Source of the DNA: Bacillus sp. CH30_1T
GTDB lineage: Bacteria > Bacillota > Bacilli > Bacillales > Bacillaceae_B
Direction: 5' to 3'
Length of the DNA stretch: 64,000 nt
NCBI RefSeq assembly: GCF_008364765.1
Contig: NZ_VTUY01000003.1
Location: forward strand, 366,471-430,470
Under the pieces are notes generated by a model. It did no database searches, was not told the DNA's origin, and saw only the letters and a list, made by a program, of their open reading frames with translations. The position numbers and the translations under genes are program-made. The first letter of the stretch is position 1. Every line of letters begins with the position of its first letter. Below are positions 45,649 through 54,785 of this stretch, piece after piece.

Positions 45649-47124
45649 ATGGAAACTAAACAATTTCTTCATTTGCTTCGGCAAATAAGAAAAAAGCTCT
45701 GGATCAATCAATTATGGTATTACATTCAGCTCCTGCTTGTTTATGCAGGAGTCTTTGCTCTATGCATCGTTTCGATAGCAGCCTTTGTTGTAATCCCATA
45801 TTGGGAAAGAATCCTATGGGTAGGTAGCCACTCTATTTTCATTGGTGTTGCGATTTTGTTTTATCGAAGAAGAGCCACCTTGAAGGATAGTGCCTTAACC
45901 TATGATAGGTTTGTGGACGACAATCGTGTAACTGCCGCTTATAGTAGCCTTCACAGTGGCCATGCCCTATCCTCCTTAGTTGTGCATGATGCATTGAAGA
46001 AGATGAAAAGGGCTCATCCGGAAGTATTAAAATTTGGAAAGAAGAGAATTAAGCCCTCATTCCTGTTGTCAAGCGGAATTCTTATGCTTATATCCTTACT
46101 GATTTTTACTCAATGGGATACCTCTTTTCAAGAAGCGAATCGGATTGAGAAAGAAAAGGAGATCATTGCGGAGTCAAATAAAAGAATAGCAGAACAGGCG
46201 AAAAAGAAAGAGAATGCTTCTATTAAAGAAAAGCTGTTGAAGAAAAATGAAGAGCTCGAGAAAGTAAAGGAAGCGACCAAACGATATGATGAAATAATCA
46301 AAAAAGTTAAAGAGGTCGAGTTTCAGAAGAAATCAAAAGAAAAACAGAATGAAAAGCTGCAGGAAGTGAAGAAAAAGGTAGCAGATATAAATGTAGAAGA
46401 CGTAAACAGAGCGCTTCAAGAAAAAAATAGCGATAAACTCCAACGAGCTTTTAATCAAATGACAAAAGAACAAAGAGATCAGCTTTTAATGGCTTTGAAA
46501 TCACAGGATATTACTTCCTTGGAAGAATTATCAGAAATAATGAAAGAACCGAATAGCGTAGAAGAATTAGATCAGCTTGCTAAACTCCAAGATGAACTTC
46601 AAAATGAAGCCGATCTCTTAAAGGCTGCAATCGGACATGGTGATACAACAGGTTCAGATCCATTGGCACAGAATTCCGGTAAAGCACCATCTGATCAGGC
46701 AAACAGTAAGTCACAGGCAAATAAGGATCCTTCTTCATCTGCAAATGGAAATCAGCCGGGCAACAGTGCTTCAAATTCAACTGGCCAGGGGGGGGATGGA
46801 AACGGTTCTTCCTCTTCCCCTCTAGCAGGAAACGGAGCCGGCAACGGGCAAGGATCCAGGGAGATGCTTTCTGTCCCGGAAAAAATAGAAGGACAGAACC
46901 ATATTGAACGAGATACAGGCAAATTAGGTGAGGGTGAACATGGAGAGCGATATGAGAGCGATGGGCCGGTACAAAAGGGAACCCTTCGTCCATATGAAGA
47001 AGTGTATCAAGACTATTATTCTTCTTACCGGGAGTCGTCAGATCGATCCATGATCCCTAAAGACTTAGAGAATATCGTGCAATCCTATTTTAGTGAAATT
47101 GATCCAGGGGAGTTGGTAGAGTGA
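45649..47124 (+). CDS. Membrane protein with coiled coil and low-complexity region (cluster 2, gene 4)
   Basis: A 491-residue protein. Two membrane helices lie in the first 70 residues and a third near residue 145 (FLLSSGILMLISLLIFTQ). A charged coiled coil spans about residues 165-260. A Ser/Asn/Gly-rich linker lies at about 335-410. The end is acidic and includes EVYQDYYSSYRESSDRSMIP. The general plan resembles DUF4175-type proteins found in MoxR-VWA operons, but I cannot confirm the family. AAGGGTGAG precedes ATG 45649. Confidence 0.7.
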   Translation: METKQFLHLLRQIRKKLWINQLWYYIQLLLVYAGVFALCIVSIAAFVVIPYWERILWVGSHSIFIGVAILFYRRRATLKDSALTYDRFVDDNRVTAAYSSLHSGHALSSLVVHDALKKMKRAHPEVLKFGKKRIKPSFLLSSGILMLISLLIFTQWDTSFQEANRIEKEKEIIAESNKRIAEQAKKKENASIKEKLLKKNEELEKVKEATKRYDEIIKKVKEVEFQKKSKEKQNEKLQEVKKKVADINVEDVNRALQEKNSDKLQRAFNQMTKEQRDQLLMALKSQDITSLEELSEIMKEPNSVEELDQLAKLQDELQNEADLLKAAIGHGDTTGSDPLAQNSGKAPSDQANSKSQANKDPSSSANGNQPGNSASNSTGQGGDGNGSSSSPLAGNGAGNGQGSREMLSVPEKIEGQNHIERDTGKLGEGEHGERYESDGPVQKGTLRPYEEVYQDYYSSYRESSDRSMIPKDLENIVQSYFSEIDPGELVE

Positions 47125-48122
47125 ACATGGAAGATAAGGAGCAACAATTTAAGAAAGCTTCATTGAAGATAATAGAAGTGAAGGAAGAGGTTCAGCGCTT
47201 TATCGTAGGGCAGGAGGAAATCGTAGAGGGTGTGCTTTGGTCCATCCTTGCAGGAGGGCATACTCTCTTGGAAGGCTTACCCGGATTAGGGAAAACGATG
47301 TTGGTGCGTACCTTGGCGGATGTTATGGACCTTAGCTTTTCACGAATTCAGTTTACCCCGGATCTAATGCCTACAGACATCACTGGAACAATGGTCATGA
47401 AACAAAGCAGGGACGATCAACATCCATTCGTTTTCCATCAAGGTCCTTTGTTTCATCACTTAGTTTTAGCTGATGAAATCAACCGCTCGACCCCCAAGAC
47501 GCAAAGTGCCCTTCTTGAGGCAATGGCAGAGAATACGGTCACGGTGGTAGGCGAAACGATGACATTGGAGAAGCCCTTTTTTGTCTTGGCCACACAGAAT
47601 CCCATTGATCTTGAAGGAACGTACCCTTTACCTGAAGCACAAGTTGATCGTTTCATGTGTAAAATCTTAGTTTCCTATCCTACTAAAGCAGAGTTGAAAC
47701 AAATTATCCAGCGTACAACAGGAACCGACGACATCGTTCTTGAGAAAAAGCTGAATCAATCTGAACTATTAAACATTCAGGATCTGGTGAAAGAAATCAT
47801 GGTCACAGATGAAATGACTGACTTTGCCATTGATCTTATTGATGCAACACACCCGAAAAGTGAAAGAACAACGGAAAGAATCAAACAATATGTTGAATTT
47901 GGAAGCGGACCAAGGGGGCTCCAAAATGTCATCCTAATGGCCAAAGCGAGAGCATTAACACAAGGCAGGTACCATGTTTCAATGGGGGACTTGAAAAAGG
48001 TGGCTCCTCTCGTATTGCGGCACCGTATAATCCTGAATTTTGAAGGAGAAGCAATGAGTGTGGGAACGGATGAACTCATCCTTGAAATGATTGATTACGT
48101 TCAAAAAGGTGATAGTCGGTGA
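47121..48122 (+). CDS. MoxR-family AAA ATPase (cluster 2, gene 5)
   Basis: A 333-residue AAA+ ATPase. Walker A is EGLPGLGKTMLVRT, Walker B is VLADEINRST, sensor 1 is VLATQNPIDLEGTYPLP, and a lid domain follows. The start is the GTG at 47121 overlapping the previous stop, supported by GGGGAG; ATG 47127 is an alternative. It overlaps the DUF58 gene by four bases. It is clearly diverged from the MoxR protein at 12.5 kb, so the two clusters are not a recent duplication. Confidence 0.92.
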   Translation: MNMEDKEQQFKKASLKIIEVKEEVQRFIVGQEEIVEGVLWSILAGGHTLLEGLPGLGKTMLVRTLADVMDLSFSRIQFTPDLMPTDITGTMVMKQSRDDQHPFVFHQGPLFHHLVLADEINRSTPKTQSALLEAMAENTVTVVGETMTLEKPFFVLATQNPIDLEGTYPLPEAQVDRFMCKILVSYPTKAELKQIIQRTTGTDDIVLEKKLNQSELLNIQDLVKEIMVTDEMTDFAIDLIDATHPKSERTTERIKQYVEFGSGPRGLQNVILMAKARALTQGRYHVSMGDLKKVAPLVLRHRIILNFEGEAMSVGTDELILEMIDYVQKGDSR

Positions 48123-49000
48123 CAACACTTTGGCACAGCCAGTTTCTAGCTCAATTGAAAAGGCACAGGATTACCAGCAAACGATTAAAGAGCGGTCATC
48201 ATAAAGGCTCTCGTCTCGTAACCAATCATGGGAGTTCCTTGGAATTTTCCGATTATCAAATGTATGAAATCGGGGACGATGTAAGGCAAATCGACTGGAA
48301 TGTGTATGCCAGAACGGAAAAGGTATATATCAAAAGGTATCTGGATGAAAGAGAAATAAAGGTTCATATTTACCTCGATTGCTCGAACTCCATGTTAATT
48401 GAAGATAGAAAGTGGAAGAGAGCGAAAGAATTAACGGGAGCACTGTCATTTTTAGTTCTTTCAAATGATGATCGGCTTTCATTGCATTGCATGGGAACTC
48501 ATCACCAAAAGTACTTTATGAAAAAAGGGGCACGGGACGCAAAAGCCATTCTCCATGACATTCAAGAGCTTTCCCTAGACCGTTCAGAGGAAGATGGAAT
48601 CTCCTTTTTTGAGGAAGTAGGAAAAGGGGTACGAAAAAAAAGCTCTGTATCCTTTATTATTTCAGATGGACTCGAATCACTCTCTGTGATAGAGGAAGCA
48701 CTCAGAAAACTTTCGATTAAAAGAGAAATGGTTTATTTTATCCAACTCCTCGATGAAGAAGAGCTAACACCATCTTATCAAGGTGATGTCAAATTATTAG
48801 ATAGTGAAAAACACCGGGAAACGAATGTATCAATAAGTCTGAGGATGGTGGAGCTCTATCAGGATCGATTACTGAACCACAACAAAGAGATTGAAGCATT
48901 ATGCAATAAATGGGGGTTTGGCTATATCCAAACAAGTTGCCTGCCACCATTAAACGAAGTATTCTTTAAGGATTTCAAAGAAAATGGATGGATCCGCTGA
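48119..49000 (+). CDS. DUF58 protein, soluble form (cluster 2, gene 6)
   Basis: A 293-residue DUF58 protein with no membrane segment, unlike the cluster 1 member. The core YEIGDDVRQIDWNVYARTEK is diagnostic of DUF58. A complete MIDAS start DCSNS (in HIYLDCSNSML) shows that its VWA-like domain could bind a metal. GTG 48119 overlaps the moxR stop. Together with the MoxR ATPase it should form the regulatory core of the cluster. Confidence 0.9.
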   Translation: MTTLWHSQFLAQLKRHRITSKRLKSGHHKGSRLVTNHGSSLEFSDYQMYEIGDDVRQIDWNVYARTEKVYIKRYLDEREIKVHIYLDCSNSMLIEDRKWKRAKELTGALSFLVLSNDDRLSLHCMGTHHQKYFMKKGARDAKAILHDIQELSLDRSEEDGISFFEEVGKGVRKKSSVSFIISDGLESLSVIEEALRKLSIKREMVYFIQLLDEEELTPSYQGDVKLLDSEKHRETNVSISLRMVELYQDRLLNHNKEIEALCNKWGFGYIQTSCLPPLNEVFFKDFKENGWIR

Positions 49001-49009
49001 GGTGATATG

Positions 49010-50770
49010 ATGGGAATAGGGAATCCAATCTTTTTTTTATTTTCTTTTTTTATAGCCGCTGTTATTTTAATGTATTTCTTTCGAAAACAATACAGAGATC
49101 AAGTTGTTCCTTCTAATCTACTATGGGAAGAGGTTATGAAGGAATGGCAAGCTTCTCCATGGTTTCATAGATTACAGAAAAATCTCTTACTTCTTTTACA
49201 AGTACTGATCCTTTTCTTCTTAATGATTGCCCTGGTAAAGCCTTACATATTTAACGAAATGGCCCCAAAAGATCATCTCGTCATTTTACTGGACACCTCT
49301 GCCTCTATGAACGCAGTGGTGAACAATCGATCTCACTTTGAAGAAGCAAAAGAAGACATTCAATCATTAATTGAAGGAACAGGTGGAAAAGTAACCCTAT
49401 TAGGAGTGGGGAAATCTGTAACCACCATTGTCTCGGAAGAAACAAACGACCGGGTTGTTCTCAATGGTTTAAAGAATCTTCCATTATCTAATGACCACGA
49501 AGATATGAAAAAAGCGATTCACCTTGGAGAGGCATTGGCAAGCGGGTCGGAATCAATCATACATATCTTCTCAGACTCAATGGAAAAAGAGGATTTTACA
49601 GAAGAACTTACCACTCCTATTCAGGTACATAATCTTTTGACTAAACCTGTAAATGTTTCCCTTACAAGTTTCGGGGTTGAACGGCTAGGATCTTCTTATA
49701 AAGGAGTCGCTGTGATCGAAAATCAAAGTGGGGTATCATTAAGGGGTCACCTCGCCATTCACGATGAAAAGAATGAGATCTCTTCAGTTGAACTGACATT
49801 GGATCCAGGAAAGGAAACTGTTGTTCCAATATCTGATCTTTCCCATAGCCCAATTTATAAGGCGGTAATCGATGTTAATGATAATTACATGGAAGATAAC
49901 AGTCTTTCAAATATTCAGGCTGCTTCAAAGCCGGCCATTCATGTTATAGGGGAAATTAACCCCTTCTTATTAAAGGGGTTTCAATCGATCGGAGTTGACG
50001 TGAAAACCATTGAAGAGGATCAAAAGAAGTCCGGGGATGATATCATCTTGACCACAAAGGAGAAGTGGCAGCAATTATCGTTCGAGAGCCCTGCCATGAT
50101 CGTCCCGGCTCGGTCAAAAGAATCCAAACCTCTGACACATGGGATTAAAGCAACGAATGAAGATCCCCTATTAAAACATGTTGATCTGGAAAAAGTGTAT
50201 GTGGGAAAAGTGAATTCCATCCAAATAAAGAATCTCCAATCAGTTGCTACATCTGATTCCATTCCTCTCATTCAGAAGGGAGAAGTGAATGGTCAGAAGC
50301 TTGTCCTGTTAAATCTGCACCTTAACGAATCAGATTTCCCATTACATCCGGGATTTCCGATCTTTCTTTATAATTCTTATCAGTTTTTATCAGAAAATCA
50401 TGGGTTTTTTGGCTATTATCAACCGGGAGAAGAGAGGACAATACCTCTTACGGGTGATAATTGGGATATATATTCCACTGAAGGTGAGTTTGTAAAAGAG
50501 TGGAATGGGGAAGGAGGGTTCAAGGCACCCGAAGCCCCTGGCGTATATCAGGCTATACGAGATGGTGACACGAAATATTTCAGTGTCGTACTTGATGATC
50601 GGGAAAAGCAATTATCAGAAGGGTCTTCCTTTTCCCTTGAACCCACTAAAGGAATGAAAAACGAGGAATCAAAGAGCATTCCCCAAGCCCTTACTGTGTG
50701 GTTTCTAATCTTAGCAATTCTTTTATTATTTATCGAATGGGAGGTATACAGACGTGGGAGTCGAATTTAA
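49010..50770 (+). CDS. BatA-like membrane-anchored VWA protein (cluster 2, gene 7)
   Basis: A 586-residue protein. Two N-terminal membrane helices flank a BatA-type segment (RDQVVPSNLLWEEVMKEWQA). The VWA domain begins LVILLDTSASM, giving a complete DxSxS MIDAS. A beta-rich region follows (residues about 200-520), then a last helix (TVWFLILAILLLFIEWEV). The region after the first helices should be outside the cell. GAGGTGAT fits ATG 49010 better than the ATG three bases earlier. It overlaps gene 8 by 17 bases. Confidence 0.85.
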   Translation: MGIGNPIFFLFSFFIAAVILMYFFRKQYRDQVVPSNLLWEEVMKEWQASPWFHRLQKNLLLLLQVLILFFLMIALVKPYIFNEMAPKDHLVILLDTSASMNAVVNNRSHFEEAKEDIQSLIEGTGGKVTLLGVGKSVTTIVSEETNDRVVLNGLKNLPLSNDHEDMKKAIHLGEALASGSESIIHIFSDSMEKEDFTEELTTPIQVHNLLTKPVNVSLTSFGVERLGSSYKGVAVIENQSGVSLRGHLAIHDEKNEISSVELTLDPGKETVVPISDLSHSPIYKAVIDVNDNYMEDNSLSNIQAASKPAIHVIGEINPFLLKGFQSIGVDVKTIEEDQKKSGDDIILTTKEKWQQLSFESPAMIVPARSKESKPLTHGIKATNEDPLLKHVDLEKVYVGKVNSIQIKNLQSVATSDSIPLIQKGEVNGQKLVLLNLHLNESDFPLHPGFPIFLYNSYQFLSENHGFFGYYQPGEERTIPLTGDNWDIYSTEGEFVKEWNGEGGFKAPEAPGVYQAIRDGDTKYFSVVLDDREKQLSEGSSFSLEPTKGMKNEESKSIPQALTVWFLILAILLLFIEWEVYRRGSRI

Positions 50771-53525
50771 AGATATTCTTTGGTTATGGTTAATGATTCC
50801 CCTTGGATTTGTACTCTTCCTATTTGCCAAACAGGGATTGCAGAGGAAAGAAGAAAAGCTCGTCCTCATATTGAGGGGATGTGGGATGGGTCTATTGATC
50901 ATAGCCCTTGCTAACCCGTATATTACGTTCCCGGATAAAGGGCGGTCGGTAATTATTCTAGCAGACCGCTCTGCATCTGTGGCGGAACAAGAGAATCACA
51001 TCCTGAATCTGATCAATCAAGCATCCCGAACCACTAGGGAACAAGATGGATACGGAATCGTTGCCTTTGGAGAAAACTCAGAAATTGAACGAACAATTTC
51101 ACCAGAAAGAAATCATATCGATCAATTTGCAGGAGAGATCAAAGAGGGAGAAACAAACCTCGAAGAAGGACTGGAATATGCATCGAATCTCCTTACCCGT
51201 GGGGGAAGAATTGTCGCCATTACAGACGGGAAGGAAACGACGGGGTCTGGGGGAAATGTCATACCTTTATTAAAGGGAAAAGGGATTGAAGTGGATTGGA
51301 TTCCAATTTCATCGGATACGAAAGAAGACGTGGCAGTAACAAATGTTACGTCGCCCTCCATTCAATATGAAGGAGAAGAAACAGTCATAACCGTTAACGC
51401 GTACAGCACAACTAAAAAAGAGATAGAGATGCGCATATCCTTAAATGATCGGTCAATCATTAAGGAAATTGTACAAGTGCAAGAAGGAAACAATGAATTT
51501 CAGTTCAAGCATGTCGTAGGTGAATCGGGTTTATTGGTGTATAAGGCAAAGGCGTTTACTGAAGGGGATGGAAGCAAAGAAAATAATACCTTATACAATC
51601 TTGCCCGTTCAGAAGGTCCAGCCAAAGTACTCCTGGTGGAAAGCCCTTCTGGAGAAAGTCCATTAACCCCATTACTGAAGTCAGCAGGGTTTAGCGTTGA
51701 TTCATACAAACCTGAGCAGTTACCTGGAAAGCTGACTTCCTATCTGGAATATCAGACGATTCTCTTTGATAATGTATCTGCTACAAGCATTCCTGAGAAA
51801 AAAATGCTCCTTATGGAGAAAAGCGTGAAAGAATTTGGACGAGGATTTATTATGTTTGGCGGAAGCGAAAGTTTTGCTCTTGGAGGATATTTTAAAACGC
51901 CGATCGAAATATTACTGCCCGTCGATATGGATGTTAAAGGTAAAAAAGAGCTTCCGTCTCTTGGTCTAGTCATTGTGCTCGACCGCTCAGGCAGTATGAA
52001 TGGTCAGAAGATTGCCCTTGCAAAAGAAGCTGCTGCGAGAACCGTCTCTTTACTTAGAGATAAAGATACGCTGGGAGTCATTGCATTTGACGATCGACCA
52101 TGGGAAATCGTGGAGACGAAACCACTTTCTGATCGCAAAAAAGTAGAAGAGCAAATACGCTCCATTTCACCTGGTGGCGGAACAGAAATCTTTTCCTCCT
52201 TACAACAAGCATATAAGAGTTTAGAAGATTTGCCTTTAAAAAGAAAACATATCATTCTTTTAACGGATGGACAATCTGCGACGTCAGGCAGTTACCAGTC
52301 ACTTGTTGAGGATGGTCACGATAAACAAATCACGTTATCCACCGTCTCAATCGGTGAAGGAGCAGATCGAGGTCTATTAAATGATTTGTCACAATGGGGA
52401 AAAGGTCGATTTTATGATGTTGTCGACGCCAGTGTGATACCGAGTATCTTAACAAGGGAGACAGTCATTACTACAAGGACCTATATTGAAGACAATCCAT
52501 TCTATCCAGCGATTTCTTCGTCTAACTGGGAAACGTTATTTACAGAAGGCATTCCGCAAATGAATGCCTATATTGCCACTAGTCCAAAAGGCACTTCTCA
52601 AGTTGAGATGAAGAGTGAAAAGAATGATCCTATTTTGGCAACCTGGAGATATGGTCTGGGGAGGACATTTGCATTTACATCTGATACAACTGGAAAATGG
52701 ACAGGGGATTTCGTCAGGTGGAAAGGATGGCCGACGTTCGTCAATCAGCTTGTTACACGTTCGTTTCCTGATATTCAATCCAACCCGTACACCATCGATG
52801 TGGAAGACGATCGGGGACATACTCAGTTAAAGCTTTCATCATCTGCGGGAGATGTCTCGCAACTTGAGGTAACGGCACTTGATGAAAGTGGAAAAGAGAT
52901 TCCTGCAACGACGAGAATCAAGGCTCCGGGAGACTATGAAGTCGAATTTGAGAGCAGGTTATCACCTGGACTATATCATATGAATATCTCCAAGGCAGGT
53001 GAAGAGAGTGGAAGCTCATACCAAACAGGCTTTTCGGTTCCATATTCGAAAGAATACACCTACAAGGGGGGAACCCGAACACTGGAAGAGATAGTAGAAG
53101 CAACGGGAGGGAAGAGATATTCGTCCCCTAAAGAAGTCTTTCGAGAGTTCAACAACAAATCATCCAGAGAGCAATCAATCTGTTCACTCCTTATTAGTAT
53201 GGGCTTTCTACTATTCTTTAGTGAAATTGCAATAAGAAGGTTTGGATTAGGTCCTATAATGGGAGTTTTTAATAAGCTTAAAAGGAAGATACCCGTTTCC
53301 GTTCCTAAAGAACAACCAACTTTTGAACAACTTGGCAGCAAAGTGAAACAGAACCGCGAGCGGAATGAGTGGGAGAAACCTACAAGCAGCAAGCAGACTA
53401 TGCCTAAAGTTTCTGAGAAAAAGGGGCCGACAAACAAATCCAAGGTTAAACAGGATCCTCAAGAAACTAAGGATGATGATCGCCTTCAGCGTCTACTGAA
53501 TGCAAAAAGGAGAAGAGACAAATAA
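50754..53525 (+). CDS. Large double-VWA membrane protein (cluster 2, gene 8)
   Basis: A 923-residue protein. Two N-terminal helices precede a first VWA-like domain (VIILADRSASVAE). A beta-sandwich and a glutamine-amidotransferase-like segment (residues about 300-390) lead into a second VWA domain starting LVIVLDRSGSMNGQK with an intact MIDAS (DxSxS) and a later LLTDGQSATSG. Another beta domain, a membrane helix (SLLISMGFLLFFSEIAIRRF) and a basic cytoplasmic tail of about 100 residues end it. It starts with GTG after GGGAGG. The plan resembles DUF1355/VWA proteins of Bat-like operons. It closes the cluster. Confidence 0.82.
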   Translation: MGVEFKDILWLWLMIPLGFVLFLFAKQGLQRKEEKLVLILRGCGMGLLIIALANPYITFPDKGRSVIILADRSASVAEQENHILNLINQASRTTREQDGYGIVAFGENSEIERTISPERNHIDQFAGEIKEGETNLEEGLEYASNLLTRGGRIVAITDGKETTGSGGNVIPLLKGKGIEVDWIPISSDTKEDVAVTNVTSPSIQYEGEETVITVNAYSTTKKEIEMRISLNDRSIIKEIVQVQEGNNEFQFKHVVGESGLLVYKAKAFTEGDGSKENNTLYNLARSEGPAKVLLVESPSGESPLTPLLKSAGFSVDSYKPEQLPGKLTSYLEYQTILFDNVSATSIPEKKMLLMEKSVKEFGRGFIMFGGSESFALGGYFKTPIEILLPVDMDVKGKKELPSLGLVIVLDRSGSMNGQKIALAKEAAARTVSLLRDKDTLGVIAFDDRPWEIVETKPLSDRKKVEEQIRSISPGGGTEIFSSLQQAYKSLEDLPLKRKHIILLTDGQSATSGSYQSLVEDGHDKQITLSTVSIGEGADRGLLNDLSQWGKGRFYDVVDASVIPSILTRETVITTRTYIEDNPFYPAISSSNWETLFTEGIPQMNAYIATSPKGTSQVEMKSEKNDPILATWRYGLGRTFAFTSDTTGKWTGDFVRWKGWPTFVNQLVTRSFPDIQSNPYTIDVEDDRGHTQLKLSSSAGDVSQLEVTALDESGKEIPATTRIKAPGDYEVEFESRLSPGLYHMNISKAGEESGSSYQTGFSVPYSKEYTYKGGTRTLEEIVEATGGKRYSSPKEVFREFNNKSSREQSICSLLISMGFLLFFSEIAIRRFGLGPIMGVFNKLKRKIPVSVPKEQPTFEQLGSKVKQNRERNEWEKPTSSKQTMPKVSEKKGPTNKSKVKQDPQETKDDDRLQRLLNAKRRRDK

Positions 53526-53552
53526 AAAGAGAAGGCCGGTGCCTTCTCTTTT
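53525..53552. terminator. Bidirectional terminator between cluster 2 and ykuT
   Basis: AAAAGAGAAGGC (53525-53536) pairs with GCCTTCTCTTTT (53541-53552) between convergent genes. Confidence 0.8.
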
Positions 53553-53560
53553 CACTTTCA

Positions 53561-54427
53561 TTAGCTTTCTTTCTTCTCAATATAAACCTGATGAGGGTAA
53601 GGAATTTCAATTCCATTTTGGTCAAGAGCTTCTTTTAGAGCTTTACGAAGCTTCCGTTCCACTCCCCATTGCTCCATGTTTTTCGTTTTGCATAGCACTC
53701 TCAGTACTACATCTGAAGCGCCAAGTGTCTGAACACCTAACACATTTGGTCCATCTACAATATTGTCATCTTCTTGAGCGATCGTATCGCAAACCTGCTG
53801 AAGCACGACCATCGCTTTGTCAATGTCATCATCATATGAGATCCCGATATCAACAAGTGCTCTCATATTTCCACGGGAATGATTGCTGACACTCGTTATT
53901 TCTCTATTTGGCACATAATGCAGAGTACCGTCGAACCCACGAATATGCGTCGTACGTAAACCAACCTCTTCTACAATCCCTGAGAAATTTCCAGTGGACA
54001 CGTAATCCCCTACATCCACTTGCTTTTCCAAAAGAATAAAGAATCCAGTCACTACATCACTTACTAAGCCTTGAGCCCCAAAGCCGACTGCAAGGCCAAC
54101 AATTCCTGCTCCGGCGAGAATAGCCGTCACCTGGATACCGAAGATTTGTAAAATCGTGACAAAGAAAACAAAAATCAGGATGTATCCAATTATATTTTTT
54201 GAAAGACTTTGCAGTGTTTGGGCGCGACCTTCAGAAACATCATTTCTCATTCTGTACTTATCAAAGACTCTCTCAACCACTTTGTTAGCTGCACCTTTCA
54301 CGATAATGAAAGCAATCCAAATCGCTATTATCTGTAAGGCGCCAATTCCGATCGTCACCAATAGACCGCCCCAATTAAAATTCGAAAGTCGGTCACTTAA
54401 AGCACTAAGACCAAGTATGTAATTCAA
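53561..54427 (-). CDS. ykuT: Small-conductance mechanosensitive channel (MscS family)
   Basis: A 288-residue MscS-family channel. Three N-terminal membrane helices end in the pore-lining glycine/alanine-rich TM3 (GAGIVGLAVGFGAQGLVSDV). The beta domain (DVGDYVSTGNFSGIVEEVGLR, then PNREITSVSNHSRG) follows. It should open on membrane tension and protect against osmotic downshock. It matches B. subtilis YkuT in sequence and position, with the eight-gene cluster placed between it and dapL. Confidence 0.92.
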   Translation of the reverse strand: MNYILGLSALSDRLSNFNWGGLLVTIGIGALQIIAIWIAFIIVKGAANKVVERVFDKYRMRNDVSEGRAQTLQSLSKNIIGYILIFVFFVTILQIFGIQVTAILAGAGIVGLAVGFGAQGLVSDVVTGFFILLEKQVDVGDYVSTGNFSGIVEEVGLRTTHIRGFDGTLHYVPNREITSVSNHSRGNMRALVDIGISYDDDIDKAMVVLQQVCDTIAQEDDNIVDGPNVLGVQTLGASDVVLRVLCKTKNMEQWGVERKLRKALKEALDQNGIEIPYPHQVYIEKKES

Positions 54428-54629
54428 TCCAAAACATCCTTCCTTTTAAATAATGACCATTCTAGTATACACAATTCACCATAGGACATGTCAAAGAGTA
54501 TATAAAAAAGCATATTGTTTTATTCCCCAGTTGAGAAATGGTAAACTTTATGTAGATGTTTATTCAAGCAGAAAAGTGAGTAAACTTCTACATAATAGGG
54601 AAAACCAAGTAAGGGATATTGTCAATAAA

Positions 54630-54697
54630 TTATAATGATTTTAATATTAAATTGATTATAATTTAATATTGACTAAAAAAAACTAATCCTATATAAT
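54630..54697 (+). promoter_or_regulatory. ahpA promoter with PerR-like box
   Basis: TTGACT (54669-54674), 17 bases, and TATAAT (54692-54697) form a near-perfect sigma-A promoter. Upstream, TTATAATGATTTTAA (54630-54644) matches the Per box TTATAATNATTATAA at 13 of 14 defined positions. The rest of the 54428-54785 gap is A/T rich and holds no gene. Confidence 0.65.
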
Positions 54698-54785
54698 GAA
54701 AATTGTGATTCAGAAAGGACAGGCTGTCACGTCTTCCTTTCTCTGGTAAAATATTTCATTAAAAACTCATTGGAGGGATTCACTA

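Noticed and set aside
53060..53443. 127-codon minus-strand frame inside the last VWA gene
   Set aside because: It lies opposite a well-supported gene, has no ribosome binding site and shows no protein-like pattern.
53525..53552. Attachment site for the eight-gene block
   Set aside because: The hairpin is a normal convergent terminator; no matching sequence is seen at the left junction and no integrase is present.
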